A stretch of 64,000 nt of DNA from Flavobacterium soyae (GTDB lineage Bacteria > Bacteroidota > Bacteroidia > Flavobacteriales > Flavobacteriaceae), in assembly GCF_021245985.1 (NCBI RefSeq), contig NZ_JAJQXA010000011.1, positions 62,001-126,000 on the forward strand, in the 5' to 3' direction. Position numbers and translations under genes: made by a program. Positions 45,720-54,772 of this stretch are shown piece after piece; position 1 is the stretch's first letter; every line of letters begins with the position of its first letter. The notes under the pieces were generated by a model. It ran no database searches, was not told the origin of the DNA, and saw nothing but the letters and a program-made list of their open reading frames with translations.

Positions 45720-47638
45720 TTTCTTACAGGGAGTGTAAGTAAAACAACAGTTCCCTTCTCATTAGAAATAATTTCTATATTTGTCTTTATTGCGTTTTCT
45801 TTCGCTAATATCGCCAAACGTTCTCTGGCTATAGTTCCTGACAAAGACTGATGGTTAGGTTTTGCATTAGATGTACTCTCATAACCTTTTCCATTATCCG
45901 TGATTTTTACCAGCAATTGGTTTTCCTGCGAAAAGATTTCTATTATTATTGCCCCCTTATCAGAATGATTTCCAATACCATGGATAATCGCATTTTCAAC
46001 AAAAGGCTGAATCAGCATAGGAGGAATTAATAATGCTGAAGTATCTGTATCTGGTGTTATTATTTCGTAAGCGAATGCATATTCGAAGCGCATTTGCTGC
46101 AAGCTCAAATAATTTTCTATAGCCTCCAGCTCCTGATCGAGCGGAACATAATTTTTTCGGCTCAATTCTAAAGAACTTCGAAGCAATTTGCTGAATTGAC
46201 TTAAATATTTTATTGATTTTTCCTTTTCATCAAACCTGATAAAACTTTGTAATGCCGACAAAGTATTAAAGATAAAATGGGGTTCCATTTGTGTTCGCAG
46301 CAATTGCTGCTGCAATAAAACTTTCTCTTTTTCCTGTTTTTGTCTTTTCTGTCTTTGGAAAAAATAAAGCAGCAATACCCATGAAACTGCCAGCAGTGCC
46401 AGTAAACCAACAATAAACAGCAAGAGCTTATTACGTTCCAGACGATTTGTAGTATAATCAATAGTTTTATTTAGTCCGTAAATAGATTTATCTTTGGCCT
46501 GGAGTTCGTAAATAGTAGCCATTTCTTCTGTAGCCTGAATACCGGAATTTCGCAGGATATTATCTTTTAGTTCCAATACCTCGCTGGTTTCGTTCTGAGC
46601 TCTGAAATTATCTCCTTTAGCTAAATAATAGTGCAGTTTTGCCTGTTTATTAAGGCATTTTTCATAATAAGATAATATCTGTAAATGCCGGCCTTCAATT
46701 TTATCAGCCTGTTTAATTAAGACTTCTGCTTCAGGAAATTGTTCAGCATGAACACGCAGGTCAATAAGATTGGCTATAGTCGTGTAAAGATTTTTAATCG
46801 CTACCGGGCTTTCAGGATCGGCTGATAAAATTCCTGCATCGTATTGTTTTACCAAACTATAATAATGTATCGCTTCATTATATTGACTGCTCAATGTATA
46901 ATAGTGTGCCGTATGCTCATTAGTAAATCTAATCTGCATAGGATCATTAGTTTTCACAGAAATATGTTTCAGCTTTTTGAGATAAAAAAGAAGTGAATCT
47001 GCCTTGTAAATATTACTTTCTTCGCAGGCTGTAAACAACTGCGAATATGCCCTGAAATTATACTTATAATGATCTTCGGGCATTTTTTTTAAAATTTTTA
47101 AAGCAAGCTGGTTTTGTTCAATTGACTTTGGGTACTGGCTGATTTTATTATTGTCCTGAGCCGCATTAAGTAAACAGATCACTTTTGCCAATGGTTTGCA
47201 TTTAAGCGAATCGTCATTCATAATTATGGCTGCCGATTTATTAAAATAATAAACCGATTGGTAAAACTTACCTTCATGTTCTGAAATTAACCCGGCCCCA
47301 TTGTAAACAGTAAATTTAAGGGCATTGAAACCTTTTTCTTTTTCTATTAAATTTAAAGCAATATTGATGTGATTTTTGGAACTGTCTATATTGCTTTTTG
47401 CCAAATTTTTAGCCAGATTATAATGTATATAAGCTAGAGCCGAACCCGTTTTTGAGAAATCTTTTTGTTTGAGCTTACCTGACCAAAAAGCAAGTTTGTC
47501 GATTTGAGGATTTTGATCCAGGCTATCGCTCATTACTTGTAAATTCTCCAGCATTTTTTCCTGATTAATCACTGTTTTCCCCGGTTTCTGCTGACAGGAA
47601 ATTACAAACAGCAGCAAAAAAAATACAATTTTGTTCAT
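45707..47638 (-). CDS. LytS-type sensor histidine kinase with periplasmic TPR domain
   Basis: The start is lipoprotein-like ('FLLLFVISC', Cys ~15). TPR-like helices fill residues ~50-380, then a membrane helix at ~402-425 ('LLLFIVGLLALLAVSWVLLL') and a coiled-coil. The kinase core is of the His_kinase family: phospho-acceptor H in 'MEPHFIFNTLSALQ' (~456), N-box 'PPMLIQPFVENAIIHG' and G-box 'DNGKGYES'. It overlaps the response-regulator gene by one base (TAATG), so they are translationally coupled. The ligand is unknown. Its stop lies inside the ~110-bp repeat. Confidence 0.9.
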   Translation of the reverse strand: MNKIVFFLLLFVISCQQKPGKTVINQEKMLENLQVMSDSLDQNPQIDKLAFWSGKLKQKDFSKTGSALAYIHYNLAKNLAKSNIDSSKNHINIALNLIEKEKGFNALKFTVYNGAGLISEHEGKFYQSVYYFNKSAAIIMNDDSLKCKPLAKVICLLNAAQDNNKISQYPKSIEQNQLALKILKKMPEDHYKYNFRAYSQLFTACEESNIYKADSLLFYLKKLKHISVKTNDPMQIRFTNEHTAHYYTLSSQYNEAIHYYSLVKQYDAGILSADPESPVAIKNLYTTIANLIDLRVHAEQFPEAEVLIKQADKIEGRHLQILSYYEKCLNKQAKLHYYLAKGDNFRAQNETSEVLELKDNILRNSGIQATEEMATIYELQAKDKSIYGLNKTIDYTTNRLERNKLLLFIVGLLALLAVSWVLLLYFFQRQKRQKQEKEKVLLQQQLLRTQMEPHFIFNTLSALQSFIRFDEKEKSIKYLSQFSKLLRSSLELSRKNYVPLDQELEAIENYLSLQQMRFEYAFAYEIITPDTDTSALLIPPMLIQPFVENAIIHGIGNHSDKGAIIIEIFSQENQLLVKITDNGKGYESTSNAKPNHQSLSGTIARERLAILAKENAIKTNIEIISNEKGTVVLLTLPVRNQRY

Positions 47639-48387
47639 TATCTCAAAGGATTTAAATGATCTATAACAAAATCTTTTCTGCGGGTTGCAACAGGAATTTC
47701 AGCAAGATTTCTCATAACTATTATGCCTGTTTTCATGTATTTATCTATAAAGTTTTTATTGACAATATATGACTGGTGTGTTTTTATAAAAAAATCGCCT
47801 GGCAGGATATCTTCATAGTATTTTAAAGGTTTAGAAGCGGTTACTATTTTTTTATTTTCCAAGTGAATTTGGGTGTAAGACCCCTCGCCGGAAAGGTATA
47901 TAATTTCATTCAGCCGGACTATCTGCATACAGTCTAAAGATGTGATACAAATACTGGAACTCATATCAATAGTTTTTGCAGCACTATACTCTTTCAAAAA
48001 ATTAAGCTGCGTGATATAATCAACCTGTTTTACTTTGCTGACTTTTTGTATTGCAGCTGCAAATTCATCACTGTCAATGGGTTTTAAAAGATAATCCAGT
48101 GCGCCGTACTTAATGGCTTTTATGGCAAAATGATTATAAGCTGTGATAAAAATAATATGAAAAGAAGGCTGTTCTAACTGATTCAAAATATCGAAAGCCG
48201 TACCATCTGTCAGCTGAATATCCATCAAAATCAAATCAAATTCTGTATTTTTTATGATTTGCAATGATTCATTTACTGAACTCGCCATTGCTTCTAACTT
48301 TAAGGATTCTTGTTGTGAAACTAACCATTGGAGTTCTTTTCTTATCGCTGGCTCGTCTTCAATAATCAGGGTTCGTATTTTGTTCAT
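47638..48387 (-). CDS. LytTR-family response regulator
   Basis: An N-terminal receiver domain with acidic 'IEDEPAIR' and phospho-acceptor Asp in 'DLILMDIQLTDG' (~55), Thr in 'FITAYNHFA' and Lys in 'YLLKPID'. Residues ~145-248 are a LytTR DNA-binding domain ('LNEIIYLSGEGSYTQIHLEN', 'FFIKTHQSYIVNKNFIDKY'). It is the cognate partner of the overlapping histidine kinase. Targets may include the downstream small secreted genes, but no binding-site pair could be established. Confidence 0.93.
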   Translation of the reverse strand: MNKIRTLIIEDEPAIRKELQWLVSQQESLKLEAMASSVNESLQIIKNTEFDLILMDIQLTDGTAFDILNQLEQPSFHIIFITAYNHFAIKAIKYGALDYLLKPIDSDEFAAAIQKVSKVKQVDYITQLNFLKEYSAAKTIDMSSSICITSLDCMQIVRLNEIIYLSGEGSYTQIHLENKKIVTASKPLKYYEDILPGDFFIKTHQSYIVNKNFIDKYMKTGIIVMRNLAEIPVATRRKDFVIDHLNPLR

Positions 48388-48527
48388 ATTATGGAATAGT
48401 GGTTAATAAATTATTACTCAGGAATTGATTTCTTTCATTTGAATAAAATTTAAGGCACGAATATATAATTTTTTATTTCAATCTTTTGAATAACCCTGCT
48501 GTGCCTGATTTTTTTTATTTAAATCGA

Positions 48528-48596
48528 TACGGATTTAAAAAAGACAGCACCGAATCTCCTGCAGCTTGCTGCGAATTTATATCTGCCTGAATTTAC
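48528..48596. repeat. diverged inverted copy of the ~110-bp repeat
   Basis: Shares ACGGATTTAAAAAAGA and GCGAAT-TTATATCTGCCTGAATTTAC-like blocks with the reverse complement of copies A and B, separated by a non-matching centre. It lies on the far side of the two-component genes. Confidence 0.35.
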
Positions 48597-48650
48597 AATA
48601 CTTTTTTTCTAAGATTTGTATGCCGTAATTTCTACTTTTCATTACAAATC

Positions 48651-49412
48651 ATGATCTATAAAAACTTTATACTTGGTGTTTGCCTGAGTTTATTGGTACC
48701 TGCTTGTCAAAACAGGAAATCATCAGCTGCCACCATAAAAAAAATGCCTGTGTCAAAATCAACAGATATACAGGCGGCTCAGTTACAATTAGAATCAACA
48801 GTACCAAAAAAAGATACTTTAGATGCTGAAATAACTCAATTTTTAGAAGAGAACAATTATATGATTCAATATGAAGCTGTTGGTTTTCTAAATAAGGACA
48901 ACTTTAAAGACAAAGTTTTGATCTTACAGGAAAACGATGAAGAAAGCAAATCCCTTCAGCGGCTTACTATTATTTTATTAGGCAAAAAGCAAGGTTTTGA
49001 ACTGTACAAAAAAAGTTATACCATAATGCCGCCTGAATATAATGATGATAATTATAAAGCATTTGATACAGAAGATGTCGAAATCGAAAAGAATAAAATA
49101 ATTTTTGATTTATATGCCGTTGGTCCAAACGGACATATTTCTTTTGAATTTATTTTTCAAAATAACGATTTACAATTACATGAATTTACCGGTTATTTTA
49201 TGGGAGCAGGCTCACATACAGAATATATTTATACTCCAAAAAACCAAACCAACGGCATACTTAAAGAAACCACTATTAATACAATGGAAGATGAGATGCC
49301 GTCAACAACAAAATCATATACTATAAAATTAGAATCACCGCCAACTTTTGAAAGTTTCGATTATAAAATTTTTCTGGATGAACTTTTTAGACAATTTGGC
49401 GATAAACAGTAA
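48651..49412 (+). CDS. lipoprotein of unknown function, 253 residues
   Basis: Lipobox 'LLVPAC' (Cys ~19) with a short linker. The mature domain contains 'FLNKDNFKDKVLILQENDEE' and 'LQRLTIILLGKKQGFELYKK', then 'IIFDLYAVGPNGHISFEFIF', a pattern seen in FG-GAP/VCBS-like or Imm-type secreted beta proteins of Flavobacteria. No reaction is predicted. It is divergent from the response regulator and followed at 55 bp by another lipoprotein gene, which suggests co-transcription. Confidence 0.6.
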   Translation: MIYKNFILGVCLSLLVPACQNRKSSAATIKKMPVSKSTDIQAAQLQLESTVPKKDTLDAEITQFLEENNYMIQYEAVGFLNKDNFKDKVLILQENDEESKSLQRLTIILLGKKQGFELYKKSYTIMPPEYNDDNYKAFDTEDVEIEKNKIIFDLYAVGPNGHISFEFIFQNNDLQLHEFTGYFMGAGSHTEYIYTPKNQTNGILKETTINTMEDEMPSTTKSYTIKLESPPTFESFDYKIFLDELFRQFGDKQ

Positions 49413-49467
49413 AATATTATAAATTTCAGATCCTAAACAGGATTAAATCCAATCTGTAAAATTAAAA

Positions 49468-50385
49468 TTGACAATGACAAATAAACCAGCCTTCATGCAG
49501 TTAAAATGCTTTATTGTGCTACTATCCGTTTCATTTATTTTTAATGGCTGCCAGGAAAAATTCAACGGAAAAAATGAGCAGGATTTTAAAACTTCGAGAG
49601 AGAAAATCGAAAAAAATCTCAGCCAAAGTGAAAAAATTAATTTAGAAAAAGCGCTGCGCGTGATCGCATTAGAAGCAATGAAATTAAAATGGGAAGCTCC
49701 TGAAAAGTACTATAATAAATCTTTCAACAAAATTTCTTTGGAAATGATTGATGGTTTATCATTTTCTTCGGTTATAACTTTAGCAGAAGATATTTTAAAA
49801 ACCCGGAACAAAAAGGAAGTTGAAAAATTAACTAATGAAATTGATCACTTAACTCTTCAAAAAAACGAAATCGCAAATACTAAAAAGACACTAAATCTAT
49901 TTAGAATCAGCGAGACGAAATTAAATAAAACCAGTTTTTTTGATGAAATGGTTCCCGAATTAGAAGTCAGTTATCAATACATTGGTAAAAATAAACTCAT
50001 CGGTCCTAAAACAATCCAGTTTGAAATCAGAAAAAAATCAAATAACGAAGTTCTTAAATCTGAAATTATTGTTAATGGAAACAGTGAAAGCATATTGGAA
50101 AATGGAGAGGTAATAACCGAAAATATTCTATTAGGGCAAACCAAAGAAACCAATCCTAAATTATGGAATGCTCAAAAATATCCCGTTGATAATCCAAATC
50201 TATCCGATTATGATTTGGTATTAAACGTTACTGTGCTGGCCTTAACTCCTAATGGAAAAAAAATCGAGATGCCAAAAATAAGTATAGAACAAATTAATAA
50301 CGAAATTAAAAATAACCAGACAAAGTTAGAGGAACTAAAATCTGTAAAAGGGACTTTGGATGAGTTAGAATTGACTGAACAATAG
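49468..50385 (+). CDS. lipoprotein with coiled-coil segments, 305 residues
   Basis: Lipobox 'SFIFNGC' (Cys ~28); translation may start at the first Met or at 49495 (MQLKCFIV). Residues 35-60 and 110-135 ('NEIDHLTLQKNEIANTKKTL') are heptad-rich, as is the C-terminal 'IEQINNEIKNNQTKLEELKS'. A central beta region ('ELEVSYQYIGKNKLIGPKTI') could be an Ig-like domain. No family is recognised. It ends before a bidirectional terminator. Confidence 0.6.
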   Translation: MTMTNKPAFMQLKCFIVLLSVSFIFNGCQEKFNGKNEQDFKTSREKIEKNLSQSEKINLEKALRVIALEAMKLKWEAPEKYYNKSFNKISLEMIDGLSFSSVITLAEDILKTRNKKEVEKLTNEIDHLTLQKNEIANTKKTLNLFRISETKLNKTSFFDEMVPELEVSYQYIGKNKLIGPKTIQFEIRKKSNNEVLKSEIIVNGNSESILENGEVITENILLGQTKETNPKLWNAQKYPVDNPNLSDYDLVLNVTVLALTPNGKKIEMPKISIEQINNEIKNNQTKLEELKSVKGTLDELELTEQ

Positions 50386-50426
50386 TAAGTAAGACATCAT
50401 AAGTAATTTTACAACTATTAAAAAAT

Positions 50427-50455
50427 CCACGGCATTTCAATACAAAATACCGTGG
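50427..50455. terminator. bidirectional terminator between converging genes
   Basis: A stem CCACGG/CCGTGG (50427-50432 with 50450-50455), extended by four A-T pairs after one mismatch, with A tracts on the left and CTTTTT on the right. It serves the plus-strand lipoprotein gene and the minus-strand heme-binding-like gene. Confidence 0.7.
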
Positions 50456-50465
50456 CTTTTTAAAA

Positions 50466-52028
50466 TTACTCTTTATGATAAGGACATCCTGATGGTGCAG
50501 AAGATCCACTTACAGCAGAAGATTTAATTGCAGGGTTTGGAAACTGCTCTTCGATTAAACGTTTTTGATCAGGAGAAACATCTTCTAATTTGCGAAGCGT
50601 ATTTACTTGTATGTGCGGCCAGCTTGTAGTACCGCCGTCATCTCCAAAATCAAATTCAAAAAATATAATCTGTTCGTATTGCAGCTGAAGGATTTCTTTT
50701 CCGTTTTCTACAACTGTTTCAATCCACATTCTCATGTTCATTTCAACTGTACTAACAAAACGATTTACAAACGGAACATTTAATATACCCCCTTGCGCCC
50801 CTGTTTTATTTTTGGATGATAACTCAATAAGTACATGATTTTTTATAGTTTCTCCTTTAATGGAATCACGAAGACGTAAATCAGGTCTTACTGAATAAGG
50901 ATATAAAGAATGGGCCAATATTCTCTGTGTATAGATTTTATTCTCTCCCTTATCATTTTTATCATTAAGTTTTTCAAATACCCAGGCAGGAGGCGGCTGA
51001 TCTAAATTTATAGGTTTGGCTTCGCTTGCACCCGCTCCGCCCATAGTTCTTGAAATGGAAAGATGATCGTATTTCCAGGCTGCATTTCCATGTGGAAATT
51101 GAGGAGCGCCTTCAATTAAATAACCTGAATTGTCCGGACTTATATCTCCTAATAAAGTTATGGTACTTCCATGCGGAATTACGCCGCTTCGTGAAATAGA
51201 ATAATCAGGTATAAAATAAGGCCCTGTTTGACCGGATCCGGGCTTAAGTTCTTTAGATGCTATAATTTCAGAATACTGTCTTCCGTTTAAATTTTCCAGC
51301 GTTACATATTCTTTCTTGCCCAGATCATTTACAATCAAAAAAAGAGTTTCGTCCTGATAGCCGCTTTTATATAAATTTTTATTCGGATTTTTTGGTGATA
51401 CAGCGTGTACACCGCGGTCTTCTTTAATCGTTTTTTCGGTGGCTGCATAATTAAATATATCACTTAACCATAAGTACATACCGTTTTCTTCGTGAATTGG
51501 AGTATATTTTAAAGATTCATCACCCGGTACAGTATTGACGCTTTTTATACTTTGCTCATATTTAACAGCTCCGCAAAATTGTTCGTTTGCACCCCCGCGA
51601 TTACGAACTCCTCCCGGCACTAAATCAAATGTTAGTTTTTCTATATACTCTTCACATTCAAAACTATATTTTCCGGGAATCGTTCCTGCATTTGTACCCG
51701 GCGACGGCATAATGGTGGTATGTATACCGCTTCCTGTTAATTTTCTATCATTTTGTCCGTTATGATTGTAGCTCACCCAGGTTCCTTGTAATACTTTCAG
51801 CACACCGTAATCTACATTGTTTACAATTTGCTGCAGATTATTTTCATGAAAAGCCCTGATTGGATCCTCAATTTGAACTTTTGTATATCCATCCATCAAA
51901 TCCCCTAATATTCCTTTACTGCCCTTTGCCTTTGCAGTTCCAGATAATAGTTCTTTTTTATTTACATTTAAATTTTCAGCTATATGAGGTAAATTTATCC
52001 CATCAGCAAGGTTCTTTCGTTTTAGCAT
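50466..52028 (-). CDS. large protein with nitrobindin-like 'GTW' beta-barrel pattern; putative heme-binding or peroxidase-type protein
   Basis: There is no signal peptide. The strongest clue is at ~80-165: 'VLKVLQGTWVSYN', 'CEEYIEKLTFDLVPGGV' and 'RNRGGANEQFCGAVKYEQ', resembling the GTW entry strand and 'YxEELxFxP' element of heme-binding nitrobindin-like barrels. The C-terminal half is beta-rich with no assigned domain and ends 'PSGCPYHKE', a peroxidase-like CPxH tail. At 520 residues it is far longer than nitrobindin, so it may hold two barrel domains. Its role is unknown; neighbouring genes give no clue. Confidence 0.4.
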   Translation of the reverse strand: MLKRKNLADGINLPHIAENLNVNKKELLSGTAKAKGSKGILGDLMDGYTKVQIEDPIRAFHENNLQQIVNNVDYGVLKVLQGTWVSYNHNGQNDRKLTGSGIHTTIMPSPGTNAGTIPGKYSFECEEYIEKLTFDLVPGGVRNRGGANEQFCGAVKYEQSIKSVNTVPGDESLKYTPIHEENGMYLWLSDIFNYAATEKTIKEDRGVHAVSPKNPNKNLYKSGYQDETLFLIVNDLGKKEYVTLENLNGRQYSEIIASKELKPGSGQTGPYFIPDYSISRSGVIPHGSTITLLGDISPDNSGYLIEGAPQFPHGNAAWKYDHLSISRTMGGAGASEAKPINLDQPPPAWVFEKLNDKNDKGENKIYTQRILAHSLYPYSVRPDLRLRDSIKGETIKNHVLIELSSKNKTGAQGGILNVPFVNRFVSTVEMNMRMWIETVVENGKEILQLQYEQIIFFEFDFGDDGGTTSWPHIQVNTLRKLEDVSPDQKRLIEEQFPNPAIKSSAVSGSSAPSGCPYHKE

Positions 52029-52472
52029 AGTTTTATTTTTTTTTAATTAGCAAATCCGGGTATTCAAAAAAACAGACGTACTTTTAGAACAATATAAAAA
52101 AGCACTGCCATAAGTCTAAATTACTGGAGACAGAAAATCAATTATAAAAAAATGACACAAAACGGAAATTATTCGTCACAAAACAAATTATATAAAGGAT
52201 GAGATAATATGCGGAAGTATAAAGTAACTGTACTGGCTTTAATTAATAAACTCCTTACTGCTGACAAAAGGCTTTGATTTGATAAAAAAATAATTGCAAA
52301 TATAATTATATTCCCAGATACAATTATCTTCTTTTTGTACGCTATTTTTAGCCCATCTGGTAATAAAAACATTAATAAGTTTTCATTTCTATTGATAATG
52401 TTTGCAACAAAATATAACCAAAGTAATAAAATAAAAACTTGCTATTTTATTTAATAAAATGATTTTTGATAA
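52029..52472. other. 444-bp region without a supported gene
   Basis: AT-rich. A 67-codon open frame on the minus strand (52169-52372) shows no family-like features and I do not accept it. It probably carries the promoter of the heme-binding-like gene. Confidence 0.4.
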
Positions 52473-52509
52473 GCCGAAAAAAGTTGTATTGTACACAACT
52501 TTTTTCGGC
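52473..52509. terminator. long perfect terminator hairpin
   Basis: A 15-bp perfect stem (52473-52487 with 52495-52509) and 7-nt loop, with AAAAAA/TTTTTT in the stem, so it can act on both strands. It sits 9 bp past the small membrane-peptide gene and closes the peptide-export operon. Confidence 0.7.
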
Positions 52510-52517
52510 CTGTAACT

Positions 52518-52655
52518 TTAAGATAAATCTGCAAAAGATCTTCCAAAAATAAATCCGAAATAAAAAAGCACAGAGGCTGTAATTATAACATAGATTATAA
52601 ATTTATTTGGCTGTACTTTCACATAATTTTCAATCCGTGTCAAAATAGTTTTCAT
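52518..52655 (-). CDS. small single-span membrane peptide, 45 residues
   Basis: 'MKTILTRIENYVKVQPNKF' is followed by a hydrophobic span 'IIYVIITASVLFYFGFIFG' and 'RSFADLS' before the stop. The basic N-terminus, single helix and flanking terminator make a real gene likely. No family is recognised; it could be a holin-like, regulatory or accessory export peptide. It sits between the collapsed exporter remnant and the terminator, in the same orientation. Confidence 0.5.
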   Translation of the reverse strand: MKTILTRIENYVKVQPNKFIIYVIITASVLFYFGFIFGRSFADLS

Positions 52656-52711
52656 AATAAAATTTAAAATAGGTTAATTTTCATTTACAATATATTTAAT
52701 TTCTGATGAAT

Positions 52712-53013
52712 TTATATCTGCTCAAAAATACTTTTAAACTGATACAAGATTCTTTCGATTAAGCGTAAATCTTCGGTTACGATTTCGGCACTTCCTTTCA
52801 TTTCCTGCTGAAACAAAATTTGTTTGTTATAAGAAGTATGCAGTCCGTCTGGCAGTGCAACATCAACCAATAGATTTCCGTCTTTATCCGGAACCAGAGA
52901 AATGTTCTGAATTCTGCCTTTTAAAACACCAAATTCCCTGTCCGGAAAATTAAGACAAATATTTTATCTTTAAACATGTAGGACCGCAATCCTTAAAATC
53001 TGCTTGTTTATAA
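52712..53013 (-). pseudogene. collapsed second peptide exporter: C39-transporter start fused to an HlyD end
   Basis: The frame from ~53013 reads 'FYKQADFKDCGPTCLKIKYLS' then a stop. This is the first ~20 residues of a C39 peptidase, with the catalytic 'DCGPTCL' as in the intact gene upstream. From ~52956 another frame reads 'NICLNFPDREFGVLKGRI', 'QEMKGSAEIVTEDLRLIERI' and 'LYQFKSIFEQI' before a stop, the HlyD C-terminus. It is ~65% identical by eye to the end of the intact HlyD gene, so it is a paralogue, not a copy. About 3 kb between the two parts is deleted. Confidence 0.8.
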
Positions 53014-53031
53014 AATGAAAAAAAACAGACA

Positions 53032-54696
53032 TTACTTAACCTCAAAATTGTCAAATTTAAATCTCTGATTGTTTGCTGATTTTACTACAACATAATATTT
53101 CCCTACTGGCAAACTAAACCGAATCTTACTCCCTTTTGTCTTTACAAGAGATGCAGAGATGGGGATTAATAAATCTATATTCTTAGTTTGTTCATATTCA
53201 TTTCCATTATAAATTTCTAGTAACAATTCTTCTTTTCTAAATTTTTTAAAATCATTGTTTTGAACAAAAACTGTTTTGAAAACTTTATCAGGATAAATAC
53301 TAGTTAAATTTGTTTCCAGATTATTTACTACGAAATAATCTGCACTAGATTTCATTAAAGTATCCTTCTCAAAAACTGATTTGGGGATTAAAACAAGATT
53401 TTCTTTTGTTTTACTAATTAATGCTTCTTGGTTGATTGTAATAGGATTTATTTTAGAGAATTCTCTAAAATAACTTGCCATATGACGTCTCTCTCCTTCT
53501 TTTTCTATATGTCCATGACCAGCATAAACAAATATTTTTGCTTTTGGGTCTCTTTCTAATATCTTCATTATATTTTTTGCCTGTCCAATCTCCCTGTCAA
53601 TACTACTGTCATAATTTTCGTGTCCTACAATAGTAAATCCCATTTTTTTTGCCTTTCTTATAAAGTGTCCAAAATAAGGTTCTTTAGTATATAGACCGTT
53701 TTTAGAGTTAGGGATAATTGTAGTATCTCCTTCTCTATTAGGAGTAAATGCTTCAATTGATAAATATGTAAATTCGTTTTGTTTTAAAACATCTAAAAGC
53801 TGCATCGCAAATAATCTGTGTTTTGGATAAAAATGATCTTCATTAAGCATAATAACTTGATTATTTTTTGCCAGTTCTGAAATTGATGTAAAAACAGAAT
53901 CATTTTTTTTAACCCCCTTTAATGATAATGCAAACTCTATTGTTTTATCAAAGTGATCTTTTTCATTTTCATGATTACTTATCAATTCATCATATTCTTT
54001 ATTATTTGACATAAAAGAATTAAGAGTCATAATAAATGTCTTTTTCCAAATACTTCGTTTAGGATTTGTAAATGGCGCTTTTTGCAGCTTATCTCTTCCT
54101 TGAAGAAAGTTTATACAATTATTCGTATAATAATTAAAAATATTAAAAGATGTAATTTTTTTTAAATTAGTAGAATCTAAATAAACTCTCTTCATATTTT
54201 CATTGTTTATCCTCAAAACATCATCTCTATTTTTCAAAGATTTTGTAACACAAATTATTTTTTTTCTACCTTTTTGTTTTTCACATATTACTACTCCATT
54301 TATAATATCATTTTTTATAAGTCTTTCATGCAATAATGTATCAATTGGAGTTTCTACTTTTTCAAAAAAATAGTACATTTTCATTTCATCATCTATTTTT
54401 TTACTACTTAAAATTAAATTGTCAACAGAAACCTCTTTAATACCTCTCAATTCACTTTTGAAACTGCTTCTTTTAATCTTAGAAAGATCATCATAAATGG
54501 TATTCTCTAAAAAATCGATAGAAACATCAATAGAGTCGTTATAAAATAAATCACCTTTATTTTTTTCGCCTACAATATAATTATGACTAAGAATTTCTTG
54601 TTTTATGGTTTTACATCCCATTATGAGAAATAAAAAAAATATTAAAATAAAAAATTTAGTCAAATTATTAATTCCATTTACCTTGATAGGAGTCAT
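53032..54696 (-). CDS. lipoprotein with EreA/ChaN-like (TIKI superfamily) domain
   Basis: Lipobox 'FLFLIMGC' (Cys ~28). Residues ~60-230 are an unassigned first domain. Residues ~265-425 fit the EreA/ChaN-like fold: 'QVIMLNEDHFYPKHRLFAMQ' and 'YLSIEAFTPN', then 'KIFVYAGHGHIEKEGE' with 'MASYFREF'. ChaN-like proteins bind heme or hydrolyse lactone-like bonds, and members of the superfamily can be metalloproteases. The C-terminal ~110 residues are a beta-sandwich. It lies 76 bp behind the HlyD gene, so a role in processing or immunity of the exported peptide is possible. Confidence 0.55.
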   Translation of the reverse strand: MTPIKVNGINNLTKFFILIFFLFLIMGCKTIKQEILSHNYIVGEKNKGDLFYNDSIDVSIDFLENTIYDDLSKIKRSSFKSELRGIKEVSVDNLILSSKKIDDEMKMYYFFEKVETPIDTLLHERLIKNDIINGVVICEKQKGRKKIICVTKSLKNRDDVLRINNENMKRVYLDSTNLKKITSFNIFNYYTNNCINFLQGRDKLQKAPFTNPKRSIWKKTFIMTLNSFMSNNKEYDELISNHENEKDHFDKTIEFALSLKGVKKNDSVFTSISELAKNNQVIMLNEDHFYPKHRLFAMQLLDVLKQNEFTYLSIEAFTPNREGDTTIIPNSKNGLYTKEPYFGHFIRKAKKMGFTIVGHENYDSSIDREIGQAKNIMKILERDPKAKIFVYAGHGHIEKEGERRHMASYFREFSKINPITINQEALISKTKENLVLIPKSVFEKDTLMKSSADYFVVNNLETNLTSIYPDKVFKTVFVQNNDFKKFRKEELLLEIYNGNEYEQTKNIDLLIPISASLVKTKGSKIRFSLPVGKYYVVVKSANNQRFKFDNFEVK

Positions 54697-54772
54697 AATT
54701 ACATGTTGTTTTAAATTTATAATTAAGTTCTTTTAAAAATGGACGCAATATTATTTTTTTTTGTTTTTTATA

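Noticed and set aside
50466..52028. Haem peroxidase assignment from the C-terminal CPYH
   Set aside because: A single CPxH tail without the distal His/Arg framework is not enough; only a cautious heme-binding-like call is kept.
52169..52372. 67-codon minus-strand ORF before the terminator
   Set aside because: Low-complexity, Ile/Leu-rich and without context; a chance frame in AT-rich DNA.
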